Shown here: in pieces, positions 22,581-33,953 of the stretch
Position numbering within the stretch: position 1 is the stretch's first letter
How the letters are laid out: every line of letters begins with the position of its first letter
From: Siphonodentalium dalli
Lineage: Eukaryota; Mollusca; Scaphopoda; Gadilida; Siphonodentaliidae
Assembly (NCBI GenBank): GCA_032622095.1
Contig: CP136061.1
Location: 131,330,754 to 131,394,753, forward strand
DNA length: 64,000 nt
Direction: 5' to 3'
Made by a program: the position numbers and the translations under genes
Notes under the pieces: generated by a model
What the model saw: the letters and a program-made list of their open reading frames with translations, nothing else
What the model was told of the DNA's origin: nothing
Database searches by the model: none

Positions 22581-23428
22581 GACAAAAAAGTGGAAAAGTA
22601 AGGAAATAAATCGGGGGGAAAGCTGATTTAAAAAAATATTATTTAGGCCATAACATCTCAAACGCGTCACGAAAAGTCCTATTTTGTCTAATCTAGTCAT
22701 ATGAATTACGCTGTTATACCAGTTTATGTGAAATATGAGTTTGAGAGCATATATAGTGACATGGTCAGCATAATACAATCGCGGCCATGAAATGGCTGTC
22801 AAAAAACCCAAGCCATGCCGAAAGCAACATATTGTATAACATATTTATAACCACCTATAAATCAGATCAGACAAACCCACTTATTTACGTCTTTAAAAGT
22901 TCAGGTTTTCTGTTTACAGTCGGGCCCAAAAATAATATTTTCAGGCATGCAACACACAAAGTAATGTTTCGCCACACAGTGTGTGGTGGTTTCATTCGGT
23001 ATGATGATTTATTATTGAATGTAATGCACAAACTTAAATGCATATCCATGCGGTATAATTAGTCCATGATAATAAACCATACCCGTATGTTGCATTGCTT
23101 ATTATATTGCAAAGAAACCACAATCTCTTCAAATGATTAGCACTCTAACCCACCAGATCAAATAGACAGTACATCGTACATTTTATATAAGACTAATTTT
23201 CGTGCTGCTTACAAACCGGTGTTCAAATTACTTCAGTTGGCAACTAGCAATTGGCATATGCTAAATTACCCTTTGTACAATATTAGTTTTCAGTAACTTG
23301 TTTGAAAATATCTTACCAAAACCACCCATGAACTTGGGCAAAATATCAGATGATCAGCACTTAAAGCTGTTATTTCAGCATTGATTCATTGCTATTTATG
23401 ATTGTGTGTCCAGCAGATATGTGTAAAA
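22581..23428. other. No gene recognised
   Basis: AT-rich; the open frames are short and carry no recognisable motif. Confidence 0.35.
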
Positions 23429-25203
23429 TTAGGGAGAAGGGATACACATGGTAATGCGGTTGCAGAAAACATAGTACTCTTTGCGTATAAAGACAGTCTC
23501 TGTCACAGAGTATGTAGGCAATTTTGGTAAAGTTTAGATTTTTATGAAGATATTATATGGTACTCCTTTGTGTTTTGAAAAATTGCGTTCATATTATACC
23601 ACCATGCATTCTTGTGATAAAAGCGAAATATCAGTGTTTTATTACTTGATCATAGGCAACTATTACTAATATCTTAAGACACAGACAATATTTCCACACA
23701 TTTCACCCACTGCTCTATGAATATCTCTCATACTTCTCTATAGCAGAGCATTTTGAAAGGTATGATGGCATATATATAAAAAGAAATGATGACCGTTCAC
23801 ATTCGTGAGACTGATATGAGCACATATATTTCGGCTTCTAGAAAAGGTTACAGAATAAATTCGTTGCTAAATTTTATTTTACATTTTAGTATACACATAA
23901 TTATATCACACGATTCAAGATAAATAGTGCAGAAAAAATTGCCTTATTGTTCCATTTCTTTGCGCCCAAAAAGTCCAGATTTAACAATTGTATGAGACCT
24001 TGCTTTCGCTATATCTCTCGCGGGATAGATTTTGCACAAAATGTAATTTTCATTCTATTTTGGCGGCCATTTCGGAACATACTTTCTACTAATATGGTTC
24101 ACGACTAAGCATTGTTTGTATATATTCAATGTATTATGAATTTAGCTTTAATTAATCTACACATGACTGCATTCGCATATGGCCTGATGGAAATGCTTCA
24201 GAATTTGAACCATTCTGAAATTCAAGATATCTCAAAGAGCTCAACTCGGATTCTAGGGGATTTTTGCCATGTTGTTCATAAACATGTCCTTATTAATCCC
24301 TGAAAAAATTCAGCTTTCCCCAATTTTTCCCCCCAGTGAAACCTAATGTGCCTGGACTACTGGGGAAATTCAATCTGATCCTAGAAAGAACTAGAGGTGT
24401 GACTGTTCCAATGGGACTAAGGATACCCCCTGTGTTTTTAAAATACTAAGATGTTTCACATGTCAGTAAATATTTAGTTAAAATAATAAAATAACAGTTC
24501 CCATTGTAGGTGCACAACCCTAACCCTAATCTTAAACCTATTGACCAAAAAATGTAGGAATAAAAGCTCAGACAAAATTATGCATGTTGCGAAAAAAATT
24601 CTGTCGAAAAAGGGGGATAACTCCACCAAAAAATGTCGGACAGACGTCATAAACGCAGGTGCACAGGTTCCCATGGTACTAAATATCTGTGCCAAGTTTA
24701 AAAAAAATTGACCTAAAAATGTAGGAATAAAAGCTTGGACAAAATTATGCATGTTGCAAAAAAAATTCTAAGTAAAAAAGGGGGATAACTCCACCAATAA
24801 ATGTCGGACAGACGTCACAATGCAGGTGCACAGGTTCCCATGGTACTTAATATTTGTGCCACGTTTAAACAAAATTTACCTAAAAATGTAGGAATAAAAG
24901 CTCGGACAAAATGATACATGTTGCAAAAAAATTCTAAGTCGAAAAAAGGGGGAAAACTCCACCAAAAAAAGTCTGACAGACGTCATAATCGCAGGTGCAC
25001 AGGTTCCCATGGTGGTTGATGTCTGTGCCAAGTTTCACGAAAAATGATCATAAAACGACTGAGAAAAACTCTGGACAAAATTGTGTCCATGGACGGACAG
25101 ACGGCTCGACAGAAGGACAGACAGACAGATGGACGGACAAGCTGATTCCAGTATACCCCCCACAACTCGTTGCGGGGGTATAATTAAACGCATGTATGCG
25201 ATG
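23429..25203 (+). repeat. Tandem segmental duplication, unit 1
   Basis: From TTAGGGAGAAGGGATACACA to CGCATGTATGCGATG. It matches 25204-27014 almost base for base, apart from one 111-bp and one 80-bp difference. It includes a family C pearl-like element at its right end. Confidence 0.92.
24590..25182 (+). mobile_element. Pearl-like element, family C (TATACCCCC hairpin), unit 1 copy
   Basis: Body units of ~120 bp (GGGGGATAACTCCACCAA, GTCGGACAGACGTC, GTGCACAGGTTCCCATGG) are followed by a GGACGGACAGACGG tract (25090-25140) and a terminal hairpin TATACCCCC..GGGGGTATA at 25152-25182. Confidence 0.75.
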
Positions 25204-27014
25204 TTAGGGAGAAGGGATACACATGGTAATGCGGTTGCAGAAAACATAGTACTCTTTGCGTATAAAGACAGTCTCTGTCACAGAGTATGTAGGCAATTTT
25301 GGTAAAGTTTAGATTTTTATGAAGATATTATATGGTACTCCTTTGTGTTTTGAAAAATTGCGTTCATATTATACCACCATGCATTCTTGTGATAAAAGCG
25401 AAATATCAGTGTTTTATTACTTGATCATAGGCAACTATTACTAATATCTTAAGACACAGACAATATTTCCACACATTTCACCCACTGCTCTATGAATATC
25501 TCTCATACTTCTCTATAGCAGAGCATTTTGAAAGGTATGATGGCATATATATAAAAAGAAATGATGACCGTTCACATTCGTGAGACTGATATGAGCACAT
25601 ATATTTCGGCTTCTAGAAAAGGTTACAGAATAAATTCGTTGCTAAATTTTATTTTACATTTTAGTATACACATAATTATATCACACGATTCAAGATAAAT
25701 AGTGCAGAAAAAATTGCCTTATTGTTCCATTTCTTTGCGCCCAAAAAGTCCAGATTTAACAATTGTATGAGACCTTGCTTTCGCTATATCTCTCGCGGGA
25801 TAGATTAGAGAGAATTATTACATCTCTGATCAAATGTTTCTCTTATACTCTGCAATCATTCTTTCTCACATAATGTGAGCGTGTTGTCATTCTTAATATG
25901 GGACTAGCTGTTCGATTTTGCACAAAATGTAATTTTCATTCTATTTTGGCAGCCATTTCGGAACATACTTTCTACTAATATGGTTCACGACTAAGCATTG
26001 TTTGTATATATTCAATGTATTATGAATTTAGCTTTAATTAATCTACACATGACTGCATTCGCATATGGCCTGATGGAAATGCTTCAGAATTTGAACCATT
26101 CTGAAATTCAAGATATCTCAAAGAGCTCAACTCGGATTCTAGGGGATTTTTGCCATGTTGTTCATAAACATGTCCTTATTAATCCCTGAAAAAATTCAGC
26201 TTTCCCCAATTTTTCCCCCCAGTGAAACCTAATGTGCCTGGACTACTGGGGAAATTCAATCTGATCCTAGAAAGAACTAGAGGTGTGACTGTTCCAATGG
26301 GACTAAGGATACCCCCTGTGTTTTTAAAATACTAAGATGTTTCATATGTCAGTAAATATTTAGTTAAAATAATAAAATAACAGTTCCCATTGTAGGTGCA
26401 CAACCCTAACCCTAATCTTAAACCTATTGACCAAAAAATGTAGGAATAAAAGCTCAGACAAAATTATGCATGTTGCGAAAAAAATTCTGTCGAAAAAGGG
26501 GGATAACTCCACCAAAAAATGTCGGACAGACGTCATAAACGCAGGTGCACAGGTTCCCATGGTACTAAATATCTGTGCCAAGTTTTAAAAAAATTGACCT
26601 AAAAATGTAGGAATAAAAGCTTGGACAAAATTATGCATGTTGCAAAAAAAATTCTAAGTAAAAAAGGGGGATAACTCCACCAATAAATGTCGGACAGACG
26701 TCACAATGCAGGTGCACAGGTTCCCATGGTACTTAATATTTGTGCCACGTTTAAACAAAATTTACCTAAAAATGTAGGAATAAAAGCGTCATAATCGCAG
26801 GTGCACAGGTTCCCATGGTGGTTGATGTCTGTGCCAAGTTTCACGAAAAATGATCATAAAACGACTGAGAAAAACTCTGGACAAAATTGTGTCCATGGAC
26901 GGACAGACGGCTCGACAGAAGGACAGACAGACAGATGGACGGACAAGCTGATTCCAGTATACCCCCCACAACTCGTTGCGGGGGTATAATTAAACGCATG
27001 TATGCGATGTTAGG
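25204..27014 (+). repeat. Tandem segmental duplication, unit 2
   Basis: Second copy of 23429-25203. It has an extra 111 bp at about 25806-25916, bounded by GATT on both sides (so unit 1 may have lost it by microhomology). It lacks about 80 bp of the family C body, with the junction near 26787. Other differences are rare, for example CACATG at 24457 against CATATG in unit 2. Confidence 0.92.
26470..26988 (+). mobile_element. Pearl-like element, family C, unit 2 copy with internal deletion
   Basis: Same as 24590-25182 but about 80 bp shorter within the repeat body; terminal hairpin at 26958-26988. Confidence 0.75.
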
Positions 27015-27407
27015 TCAGCTCATGTGGAGACATGTAGAAAATTTTGAACATTTTAAGCCCTGATAGAAATGCATCTATCATATAAGCTAATTAAACTGCG
27101 CAGATATGCAAAGCCTGTGTATATAATAGCCTTTCCAATTTTATATGGTGAAAATGACCCCATCAACCTACTTTTCATAATTCATTTCATAATACAATAA
27201 CATAGTGCCAGTAAAGTACTATAGAAGCTGTCAAATAGAAAATAATAATAATAAATGCCAGTGACAAATAGTAAAAATATTCTAGTTAACTTTATAACAA
27301 TATGCCAATCATATCATGTCATTCTATATCCTATTAGCTTGACCTGGTAAATGGTTCCATGAAAATTGGGTAAATTAAGACAGCGTCACATCCTGCAATG
27401 CATCCGA
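27015..27407. other. Upstream region of the secreted-peptide gene
   Basis: AT-rich, no repeat recognised; the proximal promoter should lie here. Confidence 0.4.
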
Positions 27408-27415
27408 TATAAAAG
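27408..27415 (+). promoter_or_regulatory. TATA box of the secreted-peptide gene
   Basis: TATAAAAG, 61 bases before the start codon at 27469. A start site about 30 bases downstream would leave a leader of roughly 30 nt. Confidence 0.7.
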
Positions 27416-27468
27416 AGCTAGGGTTGTTGGTTTTGTATGCACTATTTGATTCCACTCTCTACATCATA

Positions 27469-27510
27469 ATGTCTGTGGCACTACAAGTGGTCATCCTTTG
27501 CATTATTTCT
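27469..27510 (+). CDS. Secreted four-cysteine peptide gene, exon 1 (signal peptide)
   Basis: Fourteen codons, MSVALQVVILCIIS, followed by the donor GTGAGT at 27511. With exons 2 (31544-31610) and 3 (33229-33380) it encodes an 86-residue protein. The splice phases agree (0, then 1), and a TATA box precedes and AATAAA follows. Residues 1-18 form a signal peptide, probably cut after Gly18. The rest has RR at 25-26 and 80-81 and cysteines at 41, 51, 63 and 86, the last being the C-terminus. Four cysteines allow two disulfides. The family is not recognised. A hormone-like, defence or matrix peptide are all possible; the sequence does not decide. Confidence 0.75.
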
Positions 27511-27667
27511 GTGAGTACCAATTAATTACTCTAATTTAAAAACCTATCAGTGCACTGGAACTCAGTAGGGATGTGGGGATTGGGAGGTGGGTGGTTGCAT
27601 GAGAATATTTAATAAAACATTTCAACAGTTGGAAATTTCGTGCCTGAAGAAACAGCAGCTGGGATAT

Positions 27668-28475
27668 TTAAAGGGACGGGCGGCCTTCGTTGTAGGTTAT
27701 AATTTAGAAATAACATTTTCAAATTATAATAATTTCCTCAAGAATATACTAATAGTATAGCATAATGATGATATGAATGCGATATATTATTCACAAAAAA
27801 TGTTCGTGTCCGAGAAAATACAGGTTTAGTTTCTCGCAAAAAGCGCAGATTGTTTATAAGCAGAATCACGATATTGCGCCACTTCCTTATTTAGATTCTT
27901 GCTTTATATGTCGATTGTAAAACCCCTAATTGGAGTGCCTAAAACATAAAACTCACAATACGACTCATAGTAATATTCCTTATTTGGTATGTATGACCAT
28001 ATATAGGTTAGGAGGAAAATACTAATTGGATTGAAAAATATTCATCTCTTTGCAAGGACAATTATATTATGTTCACGTTTTCTGTCTGATCATTTCCCAA
28101 TCATGAAGTAACATGGATTAGCTTGATTTTGAACTGACAGCGGGTAGAATGGGTCGATTTAAATAAAATTTGATGTGATTTGAATGCGATTGTTGATTTC
28201 ACCAATAATTTTATCTATGCGCAACAGAACATTTTCATTGGACGATACGGTAGTTCCAAGTGTTTGTCTATAAACAATCGTAAGGTAACATTTTTTATGT
28301 TTGGTTACATAACCAAGGGTACAAACGTGTCAATAACATGCAATGTACGCGATATATATGATGTGTATAAGAACATATCTGTCTATTATATAATATTCTT
28401 TCTGTTTATGGTGGTTTTAGTGGATGTGACTATTGTAAAACCTATACCCACAGGGAAGGCCGCCCATATCTTTAA
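27668..28475. mobile_element. TTAA-flanked TIR element in intron 1
   Basis: Ends are TTAAAGGGACGGGCGGCCTTC and, inverted, TTAAAGATATGGGCGGCCTTC, with TTAA on both edges. 808 bp, no transposase seen. A 108-codon frame at 28180 runs across its right end and is likely spurious. Confidence 0.8.
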
Positions 28476-28749
28476 GACCAAAAATATGCTGGAATTGTTG
28501 TCATAATTAAATTTTTCCAAACAACATTTAGTGTAACATATGTTGATCTTAGACCAAGAATTAAGAATTATCTTACATTCAGTCAAACACACACACACTA
28601 TTTGAATTTTAGATTAAAATGGTATTAGTGGAAAATTTAACTCAGGGGGTACAATTGAAGTTTCAGAGTTCAGAATTATTGTTGGTCTTCAAAGGGGAGG
28701 GTGCAGTTGTATATAATTCAAACCCACAAACCAACAAAGATCATCTATT

Positions 28750-29178
28750 CAAGCCTTGAAATAATGTGTCTGTCATTTGCAGAATGAGGTCCACAGAGGG
28801 TGAATTTAGTGACGCTACCCCGCAGTGGCCTAGCATCACTAAATTCACCCTCTGTGTACCTCATTCTGCTTTGGTCTCATCTTCTGGGAAGTATCTATAG
28901 TCTCAAATTAACATTGTTTTCAGTTACTTATTCCCTTTTATTCAGTTTCTATATCCCTTAATTTGCAGAAAATAAAATGCATAATCGAGGTGACTAATGG
29001 GTGAACATCACCTACTTCAAATTGGGAACTTTAATCTGATCCTAGGTCTCCCATAGCAGTTGAGGCTAAGCAGAATGGGGTACCCAGATTGACCCCAGAG
29101 GGTGAATTTGGTGATGCTAGTCAGCTGTGCGGGATAGTTCACCCTCTGCAAATGTCAGACACACTAAAATCAGGCTTG
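28750..29178. mobile_element. hAT-type MITE, CAAGCCTTG family, full length
   Basis: Left CAAGCCTTGAAATAATGTGT, right end GGCTTG, flanked by CATCTATT and CATCTATC (8 bp, one mismatch). Each half forms its own hairpin around GAGGTCC..GGGTGAATTTAGTGA; the middle carries AATTTGCAGAAAATAAAATG. Confidence 0.85.
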
Positions 29179-29205
29179 CATCTATCATAGTCAAGTGCCT
29201 GCAAA

Positions 29206-29440
29206 CAAGCCTTGAAATAGTGTGTCTGTCATTTGCATAATGAGGTCCCCAGAGGGTGAATTTAGTGATGCTACCCCACATAGCATCACCAAATTCACCT
29301 CATTCTGCTTACACCTCAGCAGATTGAGGTCCCCAGAGGGTGAATTTGGTGATGCTAGCCCGCTATGCGGGGTAGCATCACTAAATTCACCCTCTGGGGA
29401 CCTCATTCTGCAAATGACAGACACACTATTTCAAGGCTTG
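29206..29440. mobile_element. hAT-type MITE, CAAGCCTTG family, short palindromic copy
   Basis: CAAGCCTTGAAATAGTGTGT at left and its inverse at right, flanked by the exact 8-bp duplication CCTGCAAA (29198-29205, 29441-29448). The two arms pair over most of their length. Confidence 0.92.
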
Positions 29441-29669
29441 CCTGCAAAATCTGCCAAGAATGAGCAATATTCCTTGAGATATCAGTATATCAACCTATTC
29501 TAGGTAAATGGATTCTCCAATACCAAAGCCAATTTATGTTGCAATACTTATTGGTAATACATATGATTAACCCGTTCTATACTAAATACTCATTGAAGAG
29601 TATATATACCTTTGGAAATATGCAGGTAATAAGTTCATATATCAATTGTTGAACTTATTATCAAGTGCT

Positions 29670-29909
29670 TAACAATAATAACCACTTGATTTTAGAGTTA
29701 TCCATCTTACACCCGCAATTTGTCCGTTTTGATCACGTGTTCTGCCAACTTGTGGGCTGCATATCCGAAAATTAATAGATTTCAAAAATCGATATCTAAT
29801 CACTCTGAGCTTTGATGGGTGGGTTCCTCGACTCGAATCAAATATTTTTTACCCCCAAAGCCAAAGAAATAGTAATATAGGACCCTCTGATCGGATTGAG
29901 TACCTTTAA
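29670..29909. mobile_element. TTAAAGGTACTCAA family MITE, one end lost
   Basis: From TAACAATAATAACCACTTGA to GATTGAGTACCTTTAA. It matches the copy at 46718-46977 read in the opposite direction, without that copy's last ~23 bp. Confidence 0.75.
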
Positions 29910-29935
29910 GAGCTTCAAAACAGATTTCTAATAAA

Positions 29936-30165
29936 AACTAAAGTGTCATTGACACTGTAGCTCAACTTGGAGAAGAGCCATATGAAGTTTGGGATCAATT
30001 GGATGAAAATGTTGGGTGTGGGGCATGCCTAAGTATTTTGTCATGCAAAAAGTAAAATCCAAGATAGCTGCCAGCAGCCATGTTTTTGATTGAAAATCAT
30101 TCAAATTTGATAGCTCCCTTCTAGTGATTTCCCATAAATGAATATGAATTCTTCTGCACATGTAT
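29936..30165 (+). mobile_element. 165-bp pearl-like family, fragment
   Basis: AAAGTGTCATTGACACTGTA and GCTCAACTTGG at the left end, then one partial unit (GTCATGCAAAAAGTAAAATC). Confidence 0.7.
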
Positions 30166-30187
30166 TATCATTTTGTCTAGTCATATA

Positions 30188-30334
30188 CAGTAATGCCCTA
30201 AATAATCGACTCCTTAACCACAGCAGAAATATGGCTTTCCAATGAATGGCAACAGGCCATATTTCAGACTAAATCCTGAAAAATTACCCATAATTCTGCT
30301 GTGGTTAAGGAGTTGATTATTTAGGGCATTACTC
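30188..30334. mobile_element. CAGTAATG palindromic MITE, copy 1
   Basis: TA-flanked. CAGTAATGCCCTAAATAATC at left and GATTATTTAGGGCATTACTC at right. Arms pair through TTAACCACAGCAGAA / TTCTGCTGTGGTTAA; the centre is shortened and asymmetric. Confidence 0.85.
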
Positions 30335-30478
30335 TATATACCTTATCATTCCTCCAAATGAATAATATACCATTGCAATGTATACTTTTATAAGTGAATA
30401 GGAGAATCAATTCAGTGTAGTAAGAGTTAAAGACCAATCAAAAACTGAATATTTCTCATTAGTATCATAGGAAATATA

Positions 30479-31415
30479 TTAAAGATGCATAAACCGAATG
30501 AATGCTCCCAAATTACTATCTCTTTGGCTTTGGGGGTAAAAAATATTTGTTCGAGTGGAGGAACCCACCCATCTAAGCTCAGTGTGATCAGATATAAATT
30601 TTTGAAATTTATTATTTCTCAAGATGTGCACTTATTTGTGACCTGGAAAAAAGTTGTCAAACCGACGGCCTCAAGACAAAATTGCAGATGAAGATGGATA
30701 ACTCTAAAATCAAGTAGTAATACAGCCAAATTTCGTGATACTCAAGTTATAATACGGCCATATAAGGATTAACTGTCATGTGGACTGTTTTTATGGAGAT
30801 GTAACCGTGAGGTAAGTGATCATACAAGTGATCATACAAGTTATGACCACTTACCTCACTGTTACATCTCCATAAAAACAGTCCACATGACAGTTAATCC
30901 TTATATTTATATGCATTTAGCGAAAAAGCCACTTTTGTAAATGTATTTAAATCGAAAAGTGTATCGTGACAAAACTAGCCCAAAATATCCCATAGCACCC
31001 TTGGCAAAAGTTAACAGGAACAATTGAAACCCGATGATTTATTAAGTCAATCCTGCGCGAATTCAAATGCGCCCAAAAACATTACGCGGTCGTCTTTCCA
31101 AACCCAAATGACGTATCGATGTTGTTATGAGCTTGCAGTTATTAGCTGTTGCGCATTCACTGAGAAATAATTGCAACTAGCCATGTGGGTGCCGACCAAT
31201 CAGAATGCTGGATTTAGTGATGACAACACTTAGTATGTAAATATATTTAATTGAACATGTTGATAAATAACATTTTGGGAAATTCTATACCATAGTTGAG
31301 TGGTTAGCATTATTTTGTTGTAATTAATCGATTCTGATAACGTATTTTGAAGAAATGTTGTTTTTGTTGTAACTTGATGACATGGGGACCGTCTGATCGG
31401 ATTGAGTACCTTTAA
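30479..31415. mobile_element. TTAAAGG family element, long form in intron 1
   Basis: The left end is worn (TTAAAGATGCATAAACCGA) and the right end is TCGGATTGAGTACCTTTAA, with TTAA on both edges. It contains the family words TTTGGCTTTGGGGGTAAA and AACTCTAAAATCAAGTAGT, and a nested 59-bp-arm hairpin (30760-30906). Confidence 0.7.
30760..30906. repeat. Inverted repeat with 59-bp arms, nearly perfect
   Basis: 30760-30818 pairs with 30848-30906 with a single mismatch (AACCGTGAGG against CCTCACTGTT). The ~29-nt loop holds two copies of GATCATACAAGT. Probably a nested miniature element or its ends. Confidence 0.85.
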
Positions 31416-31543
31416 CACTGGTGGAAAAAGATAATAAACAAATTTAGATCAAGTCTAAATTCAAACAAATCAATCATTAATAATGATTATTGCTATTTCT
31501 CCAAATTATTCTATATCCTTATTAAACCAATTTCAATTTGCAG

Positions 31544-31610
31544 ATGGTTCATGGAAGAGTTGGTCAGGCAGATCGGCGTATCTCCCACCCAGAACATGAT
31601 AATCATGATG
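31544..31610 (+). CDS. Secreted four-cysteine peptide gene, exon 2
   Basis: Acceptor TTTCAATTTGCAG, then 22 codons plus one base (MVHGRVGQADRR, then a His/Asp-rich stretch), donor GTAAGG at 31611. It completes the signal peptide and adds a short hydrophilic segment with a dibasic pair, which could be a propeptide cut site. Intron 1 (4.0 kb) and intron 2 (1.6 kb) consist largely of MITEs. Confidence 0.75.
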
Positions 31611-31702
31611 GTAAGGTTCTTTTAACTAAAACTTTTGCATAATGTTATATTTCAAATGGTAATCACACCAGTAAACTAATTGTAAATCATACAGGTAGAA
31701 TG

Positions 31703-32009
31703 TTAAAGGTGGTCTACTTCTTCCTACAACAATTTTTATATAGTTTCCAGGGTATATGTATGAATCAAAGACCCCTGTCTGGAAGCGCTTCTAGCAATTA
31801 ATATTGATTTTATTTCAAATTTTCTGGTATAATATACATACAATCAGATAACTCTATCTTTAAATTCTAAAAATAGTAATGAAATAATATCCCATTTGAT
31901 TATCGCACAATAGAAAATATCGATATAAAATCAATATTAATAGATAGAAGTGTTTCCAGACAGGCGTCATCTCATATTTATTATTTTATACAGAGATAGA
32001 CCATCTTAA
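31703..32009. mobile_element. TTAA-flanked foldback MITE in intron 2
   Basis: TTAAAGGTGGTCTA at left and TAGACCATCTTAA at right. Inner arms pair (CTGTCTGGAAGCGCTTCTA with its near-complement at 31950-31968, and TAATATTGATTTTAT with ATAAAATCAATATTA). Confidence 0.8.
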
Positions 32010-32691
32010 ATTTTTGTTATGAAACTTAAGTCTGTGGATTGCTTTGAAAATGATCCTGCAATAACATTTGTAAAGCAGAGCCTCTTGTTTAGATCCATTT
32101 CTTACTGTATTTGACTAGCTGCTGGTAGTTTGTTTATTCTATACACGTGCATATTCAGAAAACATAACCATTTTGTCGAAGTATTTAGACATTTTGTGTG
32201 TGCCTGTGGTTTGCAGTAACCTGCTGCACATCATTATAATTGAAAAGAGTATGCTCATATTATACTGGGGTTCTTAGATTTACAATGGGATCAATGGTTT
32301 TTAAGTCTTGTTGGGTCGATGTTGCTGTTCGGATCACATTTTATATTTGAACTACATACTGTAAGCCTGAAATAGACAATTTTACACCAGAATTGGCGCA
32401 ACAGGAGAATCAACTGTTAACTTCATCAGCAGCTATAGATATATGAAACTTATGTTAAATAAAAAACACTTCGGTACTGATCACACTGTAACATCATGCA
32501 TCCATATAAGGCAATAATGTTTATTGATGGCTAAGAATGAGACATGCAACATGAGAAAAAATTATATCAGATGCATGTAATCCAGTATACCCACCATTTC
32601 CATTGATCATGGCGGTGTAATTATGAAAGATGGGATTCACTTGTGGTCTATATTACAATTCTCTTCTTATAAGTAACAATCAGAAGCTCCA

Positions 32692-33106
32692 AGCCTTGAA
32701 ATAGTGTTTCTTTCATTAGCAAAATGAGGTCCCCAGAGGGTGAATTTAGTGATTCTATCCCGCACGATAGGCTAGTGTCACCAAATTCACCCTCTGGGAA
32801 CCTTATTCTGCTGAGGCCTCAACGTCTATGTGAAACCTTGGATCTTATTTAGTTCCCCAGTTGAAGTTGGTGACGTTCACCCATTAGAAACTTGATTAAT
32901 CATTTTGTCATCTGCAAATTAGGGGATATAAAAATTAACAGAGCTAAAAAGTAACTAAAAACAATGTTGAAGATGAGGCCTAAGCAGAATGAGGTCCCCA
33001 GAGGGTGAACTTAGTGATGCTAGCCAGCTGTGCGGGGTAGCATCACTAAATTAGCCATCTGGGGACCTCATTCTGCAAATGACAAGACATGCTATTTCAA
33101 GGCTTA
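32692..33106. mobile_element. hAT-type MITE, CAAGCCTTG family, in intron 2
   Basis: CAAGCCTTGAAATAGTGTTT at left, CTATTTCAAGGCTT at right; flanks AGAAGCTC and GGAAGCAC match 6 of 8. It ends about 120 bases before exon 3. Confidence 0.85.
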
Positions 33107-33228
33107 GGAAGCACAGGCGAGGAGTCCAAAGCAGACGAAAGACTAATAGTAGTCGTCTGAATACTATGTTAGCAGATGATATAGCAACTTCTTTCTGATT
33201 TATACTATTTTAATTCACTTTATTACAG

Positions 33229-33380
33229 AATTTAATACATGCGGAACATTTGTCCTGCACAATGGGGGATGTAGAATTGGCGACATGATTACAAATAGAC
33301 AGCTTTGTATCGAGGCTCTTGGACAAAGATACTACAATGAACTTGAGGCACAAGGAAGGAGACCTGTTGATGACTGCTAA
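33229..33380 (+). CDS. Secreted four-cysteine peptide gene, exon 3
   Basis: Acceptor TTTTAATTCACTTTATTACAG. Its first two bases complete a Glu codon, and 49 more codons run to TAA at 33378. This exon carries all four mature cysteines: TCGTF (41), NGGCR (51), RQLCIEAL (63) and the final DDC (86), with spacings of 9, 11 and 22 residues. A basic/helical segment (LGQRYYNELEAQGRR) lies between the third and fourth. Nothing matches a family I know. Confidence 0.78.
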
Positions 33381-33470
33381 TTGAACATGTGACAGTTTAT
33401 CCTCAGAATATGGACTCGATGAATTTAAGTTTCTTAAAAAATAATAATTCCCTTTCACATTTTGAAGTGC

Positions 33471-33476
33471 AATAAA
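33471..33476 (+). terminator. Poly(A) signal of the secreted-peptide gene
   Basis: AATAAA, 91 bases after the stop codon, in an AT-rich 3' UTR with no other candidate nearer. Confidence 0.7.
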
Positions 33477-33953
33477 ATTTTCTGTTGAAAATCAACGATT
33501 GCATTTACTGATAATCATTAACCAAAGTCTTTATATAATTAGTTCAGAAAATTCTCTGTGGCCAGATAATTATTTTATGTATTTATTGACCTAATTCGTT
33601 ATAAGCAATCACTAGGTTTAATTTTAGAATTGATGTAACATTAACATCATAGAGAAGAACTTACGGGGAGGGCCAGGTATAGGTATGCCTTATTTTGCAA
33701 TAAAGTAAACTTTAATATTGGGAGGTGTTAACTTGCAGGGAGCAATCGCATCTCTCAACCAATTGATAGTCTCCTGCAATATGCAAATAATATTCACATC
33801 CAAACTTCATCCAAATCCCCGCCCACCGTGGCTGTCTGAAGTCTCACCAACTTATCGTAAACCACAAGTCATATCGTGCTTGTTAACGGATCAAACGTTG
33901 ATAAAAGTTATCCCATATTACCTGTTGTCTGTTCAAAATCCAACTAATGAACA
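33477..33953. other. No gene recognised downstream of the peptide gene
   Basis: Unique-looking AT-rich sequence; a 79-codon frame at 33718 has no recognisable feature. Confidence 0.35.

Larger units (their letters stand above)
29577..30430. mobile_element. TTAACCC-type element with three nested fragments
   Basis: TTAACCCGTTCTATACT at left and GTGTAGTAAGAGTTAA at right, with TTAA at both edges (piggyBac-like target). Inside are a TTAAAGG MITE fragment (29670-29909), a 165-bp-family fragment (29936-30165) and a CAGTAATG MITE (30188-30334). Confidence 0.65.

Noticed and set aside
24519-24535. Telomere-like CCCTAACCCTAA, also at about 26405
   Set aside because: Only two units, inside the duplicated segment; no telomeric array.
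28180-28506. 108-codon frame in intron 1 of the peptide gene
   Set aside because: It crosses the right end of a TTAA element and has no known domain.
29191-29503. Frames reading MSVICRMRSPEGEFSDATP, also at 14284, 48542 and 63302
   Set aside because: They are the arms of the CAAGCCTTG hAT MITE; both strands give similar peptides because the element is palindromic.
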